Assembly: GCA_937926975.1 (NCBI GenBank)
Contig: CALBCJ010000027.1
Location: 1-61,549 of the forward strand
Direction of reading: 5' to 3'
From: an uncultured Propionibacteriaceae bacterium
GTDB lineage: Bacteria > Actinomycetota > Actinomycetes > Propionibacteriales > Propionibacteriaceae
DNA: 61,549 bases
The translations under genes were made by a program, and so were the position numbers. Shown here one piece after another: positions 18,069-29,619 of this stretch (position 1 is the first letter of the stretch; every line of letters starts with the position of its first letter). Below the pieces are notes generated by a model that did not search any database, had not been told where the DNA came from, and saw only the letters and a list, made by a program, of their open reading frames with translations.

Positions 18069-19585
18069 CCGCCACGACCGAGCGTCCGACCGCGCCGGTC
18101 CCGGTCAGCCTCCCCGAACCGCGTCGTCGCCGGCGCCCGTCGCCGCTGGTCGCGGTGGTGGCCGTGCAGGCGGTCTGCACCCTGCTGCTGCGCAACAGCG
18201 CGTTCTCTGACGAGGCCCTCTACATCTACGCCGGGCACCGGCTGATCGCCCAGTGGCTTCACGGGACGCCGACGTACGACGAGTACCACACGTACTTCTC
18301 GGGGGCGCCGTTCTTCTACCCGGTGCTGGCTGCCGTGGTCGACGACTGGCTCGGCCTGGCCGGGGTCCGGCTGCTGAGCCTGGTGCTGATGCTGGCCGCG
18401 ACGGTCTGGCTGCACGGCGCAACCCGGGTCCTCTTCGACCACCGGGCCGCCCACATCGGCGCGCTGCTGTTCGCGATGAGCCAGCCGGTGCTCTTCATGG
18501 GCCACCTGGCGACGTACGACGCGCTCACCGTGGCGCTGCTCGCGCTGGCTCTGCGGCTGGCGGTGGCGCCCGGACGGCTGCTGGGCTGGTGGCTGCTGGC
18601 CGTGGTGCCGCTCGGGCTGGCGATGGTCGCCAAGTACGCCGCAGCCATGTACGTGGTCCCGGTGATCGGGATGGCGGGTCTGGCGGCCGTCGCCCGGACG
18701 TCCTGGTGGCGCGGGGCTGTCCGGGTCGTGCTGCTCAGCGGTGCGGTGGTCGGGCTGGCGGTGCTCGGCCTGTCCAGGGTGCCGGAGCTGCGCAGCGGGA
18801 TCGAGGTGACGACCAGCGCTCGTCCTAACGGGGTGGACGCGCCGGTCTCGGTCCTGCTCCAGGCCGCCCAGCAGATCGGTCCTCACCTGATCGCTGCGCT
18901 GCTGGGCCTGGCGGTGCTGGCAGCCGGCAGTGGGACCATGCGGGGGACCACCTTCCGGGTGCCAGGGATCCTGCTGGGGCTGGGGGCCGTGCTCACCGGC
19001 CTGGCGGCTCCCCTGCACCAGGCCCAGCTCCACACGACCGTCTCGCTCGGCAAGCACACCGGCTACGGGCTGCTCTTCATGGCGCCGGTCGCCGGGGTCG
19101 GCCTGGCGTACCTGCTCGGGCGTCGGAGCCTGCCGCGGCTGTTCACCGTGGCAGCGGTGACGCTGGGCATGGCCGCTACCGGGTTCCGCCTGGCCGAGAC
19201 CCGGTACGCAGACTGGCCGCGGACCGATGCCGTGATGGCGCTGCTGCGGACCCAGGTCCGCCCGGTCTCCGGGCAGTACCTGGTGGAGGAGGCCGAGGTG
19301 CCGCGCTACTACCTGCGTGACGTCACCGAGCCGTACCAGTGGCACGGCACCTTTCACTTCTCGTACCACGAGAACGGGCACCACCTGGAAGGGGTGCCCG
19401 CCTACCAGCAGGCGATCCGGGACCGCTACTTCGACGTCATCGTGCTGCGGTACGGGCCGACGAAGGCGCTGGACCGGCAGATCGACGACGACCTGGAGGC
19501 CGGGCGCGGGTACACCCTGATCGCGACGATCGAGGAGCCGTCGTCGTTCGGCCCGGCCACGTTCCTGGTCTGGCGACGGTCCTGA
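18065..19585 (+). CDS. GT39/ArnT-type membrane glycosyltransferase
   Basis: Polytopic membrane protein, 506 residues, of the PMT/ArnT class that uses polyprenyl-phosphate sugars outside the membrane. Seen: an Arg-rich N-terminus, a first helix, then FSDEALYIYAGHRL with the acidic pair D49-E50 in the first outer loop, as in this family; about ten further helices; then a soluble C-terminal part of about 120 residues (YLVEEAEVPRYYLRD, FHFSYHENGHH). ATGA overlap with the large GT2 upstream suggests that it decorates or assembles the same polymer. Acceptor and donor cannot be read. Confidence 0.82.
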   Translation: MTATTERPTAPVPVSLPEPRRRRRPSPLVAVVAVQAVCTLLLRNSAFSDEALYIYAGHRLIAQWLHGTPTYDEYHTYFSGAPFFYPVLAAVVDDWLGLAGVRLLSLVLMLAATVWLHGATRVLFDHRAAHIGALLFAMSQPVLFMGHLATYDALTVALLALALRLAVAPGRLLGWWLLAVVPLGLAMVAKYAAAMYVVPVIGMAGLAAVARTSWWRGAVRVVLLSGAVVGLAVLGLSRVPELRSGIEVTTSARPNGVDAPVSVLLQAAQQIGPHLIAALLGLAVLAAGSGTMRGTTFRVPGILLGLGAVLTGLAAPLHQAQLHTTVSLGKHTGYGLLFMAPVAGVGLAYLLGRRSLPRLFTVAAVTLGMAATGFRLAETRYADWPRTDAVMALLRTQVRPVSGQYLVEEAEVPRYYLRDVTEPYQWHGTFHFSYHENGHHLEGVPAYQQAIRDRYFDVIVLRYGPTKALDRQIDDDLEAGRGYTLIATIEEPSSFGPATFLVWRRS

Positions 19586-19625
19586 CCAGCGGCGGCTGTC
19601 TAGCAGTCCGGTCGTCGGGCGCCAC

Positions 19626-19667
19626 GTCATACGAGGCGGTCATACATGGCTACACTCACCGTATGAC
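19626..19667 (+). promoter_or_regulatory. Operator-like repeats and promoter of vapBC
   Basis: GTCATAC occurs at 19626-19632 and again at 19639-19645 (13-bp period), and its inverse GTATGAC at 19661-19667 overlaps the vapB start codon. Between them lies TACACT (19651-19656), a plausible -10 box placed 6 bases before the ATG at 19663, with no Shine-Dalgarno. This predicts a leaderless mRNA repressed by a VapB-VapC complex binding across the promoter, the usual control of such modules. Confidence 0.5.
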
Positions 19668-19917
19668 GCTGTCCATACGCAGGAAGAGCGCAGTGCGCGC
19701 AGCGCACGAGCTGGCGGCACTGACCGGGCAGACGCTGACGGATGCGGTCGAGGACGCCCTGGAGGCCCGGCTGCGCCTGGTGAGGGCCAGCCGTACCGAC
19801 CCGACGCTGGCCGCTGCACGATCCGCCGACAACCTGGCCTGGCTCGCAGCGGTGCGACAGGACGGCCGGGCGGTCTCGGACGACGAGCTGTACGGCGAGG
19901 ACGGCCTGCCGCGGTGA
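19663..19917 (+). CDS. vapB: VapB-type antitoxin, Rv0623-like
   Basis: Small antitoxin of 84 residues. Seen: MTLSIRRKSAVRAAHELAAL and GQTLTDAVEDALEARLRLV, the ribbon-helix-helix-like N-terminus of Rv0623-type VapB proteins, then a flexible acidic C-terminal part that would wrap the toxin (AVSDDELYGEDG). I start at the ATG at 19663 because it gives the family N-terminus; the longer upstream frame lies inside the previous gene. Its stop overlaps the vapC GTG by 4 bp. Confidence 0.85.
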   Translation: MTLSIRRKSAVRAAHELAALTGQTLTDAVEDALEARLRLVRASRTDPTLAAARSADNLAWLAAVRQDGRAVSDDELYGEDGLPR

Positions 19918-20297
19918 TCGTCGACACGTCTGCCCTGGTCGCGATCGTGACTGGAGAGCCGGGTTCCGAAGCCCTGTCGCTGCGCCTGACCCAGAGCCCG
20001 GACAACGTGATCCCTAGTCCCACGGTGGTCGAGCTGACCGCGGTGCTCCGCCAGGTGCTGGGTGCCTCCGACGTCGGCGAGCTTCTCCGCCGCTATGACA
20101 TCACAGTCGTGCCGTTCGACGAGTCCACTGCGCTGGCGGCGACCCGTACCTACCTCCAGTACGGCAAGGGCAGTGGGCACCCGGCTCGGCTCAACCTCGG
20201 TGACGCGTACGTCGCCGGGATGGCACTGGACCGAGGTGAGCCGGTCCTCTTCACCGGCCAGGGCTTCGGGAAGGTGCCCGGGATCGTCCCTGCCTGA
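19914..20297 (+). CDS. vapC: VapC-type PIN-domain ribonuclease toxin
   Basis: PIN-domain Mg-dependent RNase toxin, 127 residues, neutralised by VapB. Seen: MIVDTSALVAIVTGEPG with the first Asp (D4), TVVELTAVLRQVLG with the conserved Glu, and RLNLGDAYVAGMAL with the third acidic residue. The end reads VLFTGQGFGKV where relatives usually have GDDF or GNDF, so the fourth acidic ligand is replaced; three-carboxylate PIN domains can still be active. GTG start overlapping vapB by GTGA. Confidence 0.88.
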   Translation: MIVDTSALVAIVTGEPGSEALSLRLTQSPDNVIPSPTVVELTAVLRQVLGASDVGELLRRYDITVVPFDESTALAATRTYLQYGKGSGHPARLNLGDAYVAGMALDRGEPVLFTGQGFGKVPGIVPA

Positions 20298-20338
20298 GGC
20301 GTACGTTCTGTCAGGAGACCCTTGTAGGGTTTCGGCTC

Positions 20339-23905
<3,567 letters not shown>

Positions 23906-23935
23906 GGTGGGACGACGACGACCCTGGAGGTGACC

Positions 23936-24457
23936 ATGAGGCCTGTACGCGCTGCTGTGTCTGCGCTGGCTCTTGCTCTCGCCCTGGTGCTGGGCGGCTG
24001 TGCTCAGGGGTCCGGCGCTCCGGGCACCGGGCTGGTGGTGAACGGGGTCGCGGTCCCGTCCAGCACCGTGGACCGGCTCACCAGCGCTGTCCAGCGGGTG
24101 GTCGGCAGCAGCCGCGGTGACGCCCTCGACATCGTGGTCTCCAACCTGGTGGTCGGCCAGCTGGCCGACCAGGCGTCCCAGGAGAAGAATCTGACCATCA
24201 CCCCCAGCGATGTCGAGGCCCAGGTCGCGAAGTCGCGGATGCGGGACCTGTACGCCGACGAGGCGGCTCGCCCGGTCGCGATCGCGCACGGCCGCTGGAA
24301 CGTGGTCTCCACGCAGCTGTCGGACGCCGACCAGGAGGCGCTGGGCAGGCAGCTGACGGTGACCCTCAACCCCCGGTACGGGGTCTGGGACATGCAGAGC
24401 TTCCGGGTCGACCAGGCGCCGGGCTCCCTGTCGCGGCTGGACCCGCAGGTCCCGTGA
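23936..24457 (+). CDS. Lipoprotein with SurA-N-like domain
   Basis: Predicted exported lipoprotein of 173 residues. Seen: signal peptide with Arg near the start, an Ala/Leu core and the lipobox LGGC (C22); then VVNGVAVPSSTVDRL and a helical segment resembling the N-terminal domain of SurA-type chaperones. No PPIase domain. TGGAGG at 23925-23930 lies 5 bases before the ATG at 23936. It sits between mfd and mazG, a neighbourhood that holds other genes of this block in mycobacteria. The stop overlaps mazG by 4 bp. Confidence 0.8.
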   Translation: MRPVRAAVSALALALALVLGGCAQGSGAPGTGLVVNGVAVPSSTVDRLTSAVQRVVGSSRGDALDIVVSNLVVGQLADQASQEKNLTITPSDVEAQVAKSRMRDLYADEAARPVAIAHGRWNVVSTQLSDADQEALGRQLTVTLNPRYGVWDMQSFRVDQAPGSLSRLDPQVP

Positions 24458-25068
24458 CCGGGCAGCTCGACCGGCTGCTGGAGGTGGTGCACGCCCTGCG
24501 TCAGGGCTGCCCCTGGGACGCCGGGCAGACGCACCACTCGCTGCTGCACCACCTGGTCGAGGAGACCGCTGAGGTGGTCGACGCGGTCGAGACCGGAACC
24601 GACGCTGACCTGCGCGAAGAGCTGGGTGACCTGCTGCTGCAGGTCGTCTTCCACTGCGAGATCGCCTCCGAGCGGGAGGCCTTCACGATGGAGGAGGTCG
24701 CCGGCCAGATCAGCGACAAGCTGGTCGCGCGGCACCCGTACGTGTTCTCCGACGCCCCGGTCCCTGACGACCTGAACCAGTCCTGGGAGCAGCGCAAGCG
24801 AGCCGAGAAGGCCCGGCGCAGTGCCCTGGACGGGATCCCGGTGAGCCTGCCGGTGCTGGCCCGGGCCGCGAAGGTGATCGCCCGGTCCCGGGCTCACGAG
24901 GTGGCGGTGAGCCTGCCCGACGAGCCACTGGACGAGGCCGGGTACGGAGCCGAGGTGCTGGCGCTCACGGCCCGGGCCCAGGCCGGCGGGGTCGACCCGG
25001 AGCAGGCCCTGCGCTCGGCGCTGCGCCGGCTGGAGGCCGACGTCCACCGAGCCGAGACGGGTGCCTGA
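24454..25068 (+). CDS. mazG: Nucleoside triphosphate pyrophosphohydrolase MazG
   Basis: All-alpha NTP pyrophosphatase that removes damaged or non-canonical NTPs. 204 residues, so probably one full MazG domain plus a reduced second one. Seen: the domain opening RLLEVVHALRQGCPWDAGQT, the metal-binding EETAEVVDAVE and REELGDLLLQVVFH helices, and VFSDAPVPDDLNQSWEQRK. GTG start overlaps the lipoprotein gene as GTGA. A -10-like TAGGCT at 25124-25129 after it suggests that eno has its own promoter. Confidence 0.95.
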   Translation: MTGQLDRLLEVVHALRQGCPWDAGQTHHSLLHHLVEETAEVVDAVETGTDADLREELGDLLLQVVFHCEIASEREAFTMEEVAGQISDKLVARHPYVFSDAPVPDDLNQSWEQRKRAEKARRSALDGIPVSLPVLARAAKVIARSRAHEVAVSLPDEPLDEAGYGAEVLALTARAQAGGVDPEQALRSALRRLEADVHRAETGA

Positions 25069-25165
25069 GGAGCCGCCACGCACACGTCGGCCGTGAGTAC
25101 TGCCCGGGGCTGGCAGGCACCGATAGGCTGGGCTTGTCTTGTTCCTTCCGAAGAAAGGCACGCCT

Positions 25166-26449
25166 GTGGCCAGCATCGACTACATCGAGGCCCGTGAGAT
25201 TCTCGACTCCCGGGGCAACCCCACCATCGAGGTCCAGGTGGTCCTTGAGGACGGCTCCCAGGGCCGTGCCGGGGTTCCGTCGGGTGCCTCGACCGGTGCC
25301 TTCGAGGCAGTCGAGCTGCGGGACGGCGACCAGGCCCGCTACGGCGGCAAGGGCGTTCTCACCGCGGTCGACAACGTGATGAGCCAGATCGCCATGGAGC
25401 TGGAGGACTTCGACGCCTCCGAGCAGCGGGCCATCGACGCTGCGATGATCGAGCTGGACGGCACCGAGAACAAGGGCAACCTGGGCGCGAACGCGATCCT
25501 CGGGGTCTCCCTGGCCGTGGCCCACGCTGCTGCCGAGTCGGCCGAGCTGCCGCTGTACCGCTACGTCGGCGGGCCGAACGCGCACGTGCTGCCGGTTCCG
25601 ATGATGAACATCCTCAACGGCGGCTCCCACGCCGACTCCAACGTCGACGTGCAGGAGTTCATGATCGCCCCGATCGGCGCCGACTCCTTCCGCGAGGCGC
25701 TGGAGTGGGGCGCCCGGGTCTACCACGCGCTGAAGAAGGTGCTCAAGGACCGGGGCCTGTCCACGGGGCTGGGTGACGAGGGCGGCTTCGCGCCGGACCT
25801 GGAGTCGAACCGGGCCGCGCTGGACCTGATCATCGAGGCGATCAAGGCAGCCGGGCTGGAGCCCGGCAAGCAGGTCGCGCTGGCCCTGGACGTGGCCGCC
25901 TCCGAGTTCCACAACGAGGACGGCACGTACACCTTTGAGGGCGCGGCCAAGTCCACCGACGAGATGATCGCGATCTACAAGGAGTGGGTCAACGCCTACC
26001 CGCTGGTCTCGATCGAGGACCCGCTGAACGAGGAGGACTGGGACGGCTGGGTGAAGTTCACCGCCCAGGTCGGCGACAAGATCCAGATCGTCGGCGACGA
26101 CCTCTTCGTCACCAACCCGTTGCGGCTCGCCAAGGGCATCGAGCTGAAGGCCGGCAACGCGCTGCTGGTCAAGGTCAACCAGATCGGCTCCCTGACCGAG
26201 ACCCTGGACGCGGTCGCGCTGGCCCACCGCAACGGCTTCCGCTGCATGATGAGCCACCGGTCCGGGGAGACCGAGGACGTCACCATCGCCGACCTGGCGG
26301 TGGCGACCAACTGTGGCCAGATCAAGACCGGCGCCCCGGCCCGGTCGGAGCGGGTGGCGAAGTACAACCAGCTGCTGCGGATCGAGGACGACCTGGACGA
26401 GGCCGCCACCTACGCCGGCGCCTCGGCCTTCCCGCGGTTCAAGGCCTGA
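25166..26449 (+). CDS. eno: Enolase
   Basis: Glycolytic phosphopyruvate hydratase. 427 residues. Seen: IEAREILDSRGNPTIEV at the N-terminus, SGASTGAFEAVELRDGD, the GDEGGFAPDL loop, VSIEDPLNEEDWDGW, GDDLFVTNP, LLVKVNQIGSLTET with the catalytic Lys, and SHRSGETED with the second-base region. The GTG at 25166 gives the family N-terminus and follows AAAGG by a suitable distance; the frame extends upstream but without reason. Confidence 0.98.
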   Translation: MASIDYIEAREILDSRGNPTIEVQVVLEDGSQGRAGVPSGASTGAFEAVELRDGDQARYGGKGVLTAVDNVMSQIAMELEDFDASEQRAIDAAMIELDGTENKGNLGANAILGVSLAVAHAAAESAELPLYRYVGGPNAHVLPVPMMNILNGGSHADSNVDVQEFMIAPIGADSFREALEWGARVYHALKKVLKDRGLSTGLGDEGGFAPDLESNRAALDLIIEAIKAAGLEPGKQVALALDVAASEFHNEDGTYTFEGAAKSTDEMIAIYKEWVNAYPLVSIEDPLNEEDWDGWVKFTAQVGDKIQIVGDDLFVTNPLRLAKGIELKAGNALLVKVNQIGSLTETLDAVALAHRNGFRCMMSHRSGETEDVTIADLAVATNCGQIKTGAPARSERVAKYNQLLRIEDDLDEAATYAGASAFPRFKA

Positions 26450-26457
26450 GCTAGCCG

Positions 26458-27081
26458 ATGGCTGAGGGGCGACGAGGTACGCGCGGCAGCAGCGGCCCGG
26501 GCCGGGCGACATCCCGGCCGGGGTCGCCGCGGCAGCGCCGTACCTCTCGCCCCTCGGTCGCCCACCAGCCGGAGCCGGAGAAGCCCCAGACGCTGCTGCC
26601 GGAGTTCTCGCTCGGCATCACCCGGCGCGCGATCGCGCTGGCGGTGGTGCTGGCGATCCTGGCCCTGAGCTATATCGGGTCGCTTCGGCTGTACCTGCAG
26701 CAGCAGCAAGAGATCGCGGTCGCCAAGCAGCAGATTGCGCTGCGGTCGGCCTCTGTGGCGCGGCTCAGCGACGAGCTGAAGCGCTGGGACGACCAGGACT
26801 ACGTCAAGGCCCAGGCCCGCGACCGGCTTGGCTGGGTCGTTCCGGGCGAGGTCGGGTACCGGGTGATCGGCGCCGACGGCAAGGTGCTTAGCGGCCAGGT
26901 CGGCTCGATCAAGGGCATGAACGACCCCGAGAACCAGTCCTGGTACGACAAGCTGTGGTCCTCGGTGCAGGCCGCCGACCAGCCGGCCCCGGCTGCTCCG
27001 CCCCGGAAGGCGACCGAGATCGTCACCCCGCCTCCGTCCAGCCCTTCCCCGTCGCCCTCCCCGTCGCGGTCGAAGCGATGA
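26458..27081 (+). CDS. Septum formation initiator, DivIC/FtsB family
   Basis: Single-pass divisome protein of 207 residues that would join FtsL and FtsQ. Seen: a basic, disordered cytoplasmic N-terminus of about 50 residues, one membrane helix (AIALAVVLAILALSYIGSL), a coiled coil (LYLQQQQEIAVAKQQIALR), then the domain ending with DQDYVKAQARDRLGWVVPGE typical of the family, and a Pro/Ser-rich C-terminal tail. Position between eno and the DUF501 gene is the conserved actinobacterial one; ATGA overlap with the next gene. Confidence 0.92.
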   Translation: MAEGRRGTRGSSGPGRATSRPGSPRQRRTSRPSVAHQPEPEKPQTLLPEFSLGITRRAIALAVVLAILALSYIGSLRLYLQQQQEIAVAKQQIALRSASVARLSDELKRWDDQDYVKAQARDRLGWVVPGEVGYRVIGADGKVLSGQVGSIKGMNDPENQSWYDKLWSSVQAADQPAPAAPPRKATEIVTPPPSSPSPSPSPSRSKR

Positions 27082-27581
27082 GCCCGGTCTCGGACCGGGA
27101 CGCTGCGGTGATCGAGGCCCAGCTGGGCCGTACGCCCCGGGCCATGGCCGAGGTGGCCTGGCGCTGCCCCTGCGGCCGGCCGGGCGTGGTCGCGACCCGG
27201 CCGCGGCTGCCGAACGGTGACCCGTTTCCCACGACGTACTACCTGACCTGCCCGCGGGCCGCGGCGGCCTGCTCGACGCTGGAGTCGGAGGGCCTGATGC
27301 GGCAGATGACGGAGCGCCTCGCCGTCGACGAGGACCTGCGGTCCCGCTACCTGGCGGCGCACCAGGCGTACCTGGCCGACCGGGACCGGCTCGCCGGCGG
27401 CGACGCGGTTCCCGAGATCGACCAAGTCAGCGCCGGCGGCATGCCCGACCGGGTGAAGTGCCTGCACGCCCTGCTGGGCCACGCCCTGGCCGCCGGGCCC
27501 GGGGTGAACCCGCTCGGTGACGAGGTGGCCGAGCGGCTGGGCCGGTTCTGGGAGCAGCCCTGCCTGCCGGAGGAGGGCTGA
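27078..27581 (+). CDS. DUF501 family protein
   Basis: Conserved actinobacterial protein of 167 residues, function unknown. Seen: EAQLGRTPRAMAEVAWRCPC, RLPNGDPFPTTYYLTCPRAA and a later HALLGHALAAGPGVNPLGD block. Several Cys residues (CPC, TCP, ACS) could bind metal. Overlaps the septum gene by 4 bp and ppx by 1 bp, so it is translated within the operon. Confidence 0.9.
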   Translation: MSPVSDRDAAVIEAQLGRTPRAMAEVAWRCPCGRPGVVATRPRLPNGDPFPTTYYLTCPRAAAACSTLESEGLMRQMTERLAVDEDLRSRYLAAHQAYLADRDRLAGGDAVPEIDQVSAGGMPDRVKCLHALLGHALAAGPGVNPLGDEVAERLGRFWEQPCLPEEG

Positions 27582-28495
27582 TGCGGGCAGCGGTGGTCGA
27601 CTGCGGCACCAACACGATCCGGCTGCTGGTGGCCGACCCGGCGCCCGGCGGGCTTCGGGAGGTGTGCCGGGCGCAGGAGCTGGTCCGGCTGGGGCAGGGG
27701 GTCGACGCGACCGGCGAGCTCCACCCTGACGCCCTGGCAAGGACCTTCGCTGCGGTAGACCGGTTCGCCGCGACGGTCTGCGAGCAGGGCGTGACCCGGC
27801 TGCGGTTCCTCGCCACCAGCGCCGTCCGCGACGTACGGAACCGGCAGCAGCTCTGTGACGGGGTACGGCAGCGGCTCGGGGTCGACGTGGAGGTCATCAG
27901 CGGGGACACCGAGGCCCGGCTGTCGTTCCTCGGAGCCCTGTCGGGTGGCCCGGTGGCGGCTGGGCCGGTGCTGGTGACCGACGTGGGCGGTGGGTCCACC
28001 GAGCTGATCCTGGGCGGGCTGGACGGCGAGGTGCTCCAGGCCTGCTCTCTCAACGTCGGCTCGGTCCGGCTCCGGGAGCGCTTTCTCCACACGGATCCGC
28101 CGCTGCCGGACGAGGTCGACCAGGCCCGCCGGCTGGTCGCCGAGCTGCTGGACGGTTCCGGGGTGGACATCGCCGCTGCCCAGACCTGGATCGCAGTGGC
28201 CGGGACCGCGACCAGCCTGTCCGCGATCACGCAGGGCCTGACCGCGTACACCCGGACCCGGGTGCACGACTCGACGGTACCGGCGGCCGACCTGGACCGG
28301 CTGGCCGCCCGGCTGCTGGCGATGCCGGTGGAGCAGGTGCTGGGACGCTGGCCGGTGCTGCAGCAGCTGCGGGCCGAGGTGATCTGTGCCGGCGCCCTGA
28401 TCTGCGCGGAGGTGGCCCGCCGGGCCCGGCTGGCGATGACGGTACGGGAGACCGACATCCTCGACGGTGCGACACTGGAGCTGCTGCGCTCCTGA
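27581..28495 (+). CDS. ppx: Exopolyphosphatase / Ppx-GppA family phosphatase
   Basis: ASKHA-fold phosphatase that acts on polyphosphate or pppGpp. 304 residues, the short two-domain form found in actinobacteria at this locus. Seen: VVDCGTNTIRLLVAD (phosphate-1 loop), RFLATSAVRDVRN, ISGDTEARLSFLGAL, and TDVGGGSTELILGG (phosphate-2 loop). Whether it favours polyphosphate or ppGpp substrates cannot be read. A tRNA gene starts 4 bp after the stop and may be cut from the same transcript. Confidence 0.93.
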   Translation: MRAAVVDCGTNTIRLLVADPAPGGLREVCRAQELVRLGQGVDATGELHPDALARTFAAVDRFAATVCEQGVTRLRFLATSAVRDVRNRQQLCDGVRQRLGVDVEVISGDTEARLSFLGALSGGPVAAGPVLVTDVGGGSTELILGGLDGEVLQACSLNVGSVRLRERFLHTDPPLPDEVDQARRLVAELLDGSGVDIAAAQTWIAVAGTATSLSAITQGLTAYTRTRVHDSTVPAADLDRLAARLLAMPVEQVLGRWPVLQQLRAEVICAGALICAEVARRARLAMTVRETDILDGATLELLRS

Positions 28496-28499
28496 GCGC

Positions 28500-28573
28500 G
28501 CCCCTGTGGCCCAACCGGTAGAGGCAGGCGGCTTAAACCCGCTACAGTGTGGGTTCGAACCCCACCAGGGGCA
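28500..28573 (+). tRNA. Class I tRNA with Leu(UAA) anticodon
   Basis: A clean cloverleaf: acceptor GCCCCTG with CAGGGGC, D-stem GCC/GGC with A14 and G18G19, anticodon arm GGCGG-CTTAAAC-CCGCT (T33, anticodon TAA, A37), variable loop ACAGT, T-arm GTGGG-TTCGAAC-CCCAC, discriminator A, then CC but no A. The anticodon reads UUA (Leu) but bacterial tRNA-Leu is class II with a long variable arm, and this one has only five bases there. Follows ppx by 4 bp. See findings. Confidence 0.85.
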
Positions 28574-28737
28574 CCGGGTCCTGGGCGGCGTGACGCCTCG
28601 GGCCTGTCAGGCTGGCTGGGGACTGGCCGCAGCCCCTGGTCTGACCCTGGTTCCGGGCGCAGGTGACCTTCACTGTCTGCGACGTTACCTACACTGGTGG
28701 GGTACTTAACATACGTCGAGTCAGGAGGCTCGTTCCC

Positions 28738-29565
28738 TTGGCAAACCCAGTCCTCTCGCGGCCAGACGCGTTCACTCATGACCGCGCGCCTCAGGCCTAC
28801 CCGCAGCAGTACGGCTACGGGCCACAGGGGCCCTACCAGCAGCCGTACGGCCCGCAGGGGCAGCCGGGCGTGCCGGGCCCGGTCCAGCCGACCGGGCTGA
28901 TGACCATCGACGACGTGATCACCAAGAGCGCTCTCACCATCGGCGCCCTGATCCTGGTGGCCGTGGCCACCGCTCTGTTCCTGCCGCCGCTGCTGATGCT
29001 GCCGGCCGTGGTCGTCTGCGGGATCGCGGCCTTCGTGGTGCCGCTGGTCGTCGCGGTCCGGCGGACCATCGGCCCGGTGCTGGCCTTTACCTTCGCGGTC
29101 GTCGAGGGGGTCCTGGTCGGCGCGATGAGCATGGTCTTCGAGAGCTACTACCCCGGCATCGTGGTCCAGGCCGTGATGGGCACCTTCGTCGCGGCCGGCG
29201 TGACTCTGGTGGCGTTCAAGTTCGGCGGCTTCCGGCTGTCGAACAAGTGGCGCCGGATCCTGATGCTGTCGATGATCGGGGTGGTCATCGCCAGCCTGCT
29301 GAGCCTGGTGCTCTCCTTCGCCGGGATCAACCTTGGGCTGTATGCCGGGGTCACTGGCGAGGTCGGGGCGCTGGCCTGGTTCTTCGCCGGTGCCGGTGCG
29401 GTGCTGGCGGTGTTCTCGCTGGTGGACGACTTCCAGTACATCGAGGAGGGAATCCGCGCTGGGGCACCAGCCAAGGAGTCCTGGCGGGCGGCCTTCGGCC
29501 TGACCGTCACCATGGTCTGGCTCTACACCAACGTCCTGCGGCTGCTGTCGTACCTCCGCCGCTGA
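28738..29565 (+). CDS. Bax inhibitor-1/YccA family membrane protein
   Basis: Seven-helix membrane protein of the BI-1/TMBIM superfamily, about 275 residues. Seen: N-terminus LANPVLSRPDAF typical of the actinobacterial members, a Gln/Tyr/Pro/Gly-rich cytoplasmic stretch with repeated QQPYGPQG-like units, then hydrophobic helices and the family ending VDDFQYIEEGIRAGAPAKES. AGGAGG at 28723-28728 lies 9 bases before the TTG at 28738, which gives the family N-terminus; I choose this rare start. TACACT at 28690-28695 may be the -10 box. Confidence 0.88.
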   Translation: MANPVLSRPDAFTHDRAPQAYPQQYGYGPQGPYQQPYGPQGQPGVPGPVQPTGLMTIDDVITKSALTIGALILVAVATALFLPPLLMLPAVVVCGIAAFVVPLVVAVRRTIGPVLAFTFAVVEGVLVGAMSMVFESYYPGIVVQAVMGTFVAAGVTLVAFKFGGFRLSNKWRRILMLSMIGVVIASLLSLVLSFAGINLGLYAGVTGEVGALAWFFAGAGAVLAVFSLVDDFQYIEEGIRAGAPAKESWRAAFGLTVTMVWLYTNVLRLLSYLRR

Positions 29566-29581
29566 CGGCTCGCACCCGACG

Positions 29582-29607
29582 GCCCGGTCACTCGTGGGTG
29601 GCCGGGC
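29582..29607. terminator. Hairpin terminator between convergent genes
   Basis: GCCCGGTCAC (29582-29591) pairs with GTGGCCGGGC (29598-29607) around a 6-base loop, one G-U pair. No U-tract, as is common for actinobacterial hairpin terminators. It lies between the ends of the BI-1 gene (plus) and the NUDIX gene (minus), so could serve both. Confidence 0.55.
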
Positions 29608-29619
29608 TGTCGCCTGCTC

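Noticed and set aside
17954..19630. Long minus-strand frame opposite the GT39-type gene, rich in Gln, His and Arg
   Set aside because: Composition is that of an antisense shadow; the plus-strand gene has clear family features.
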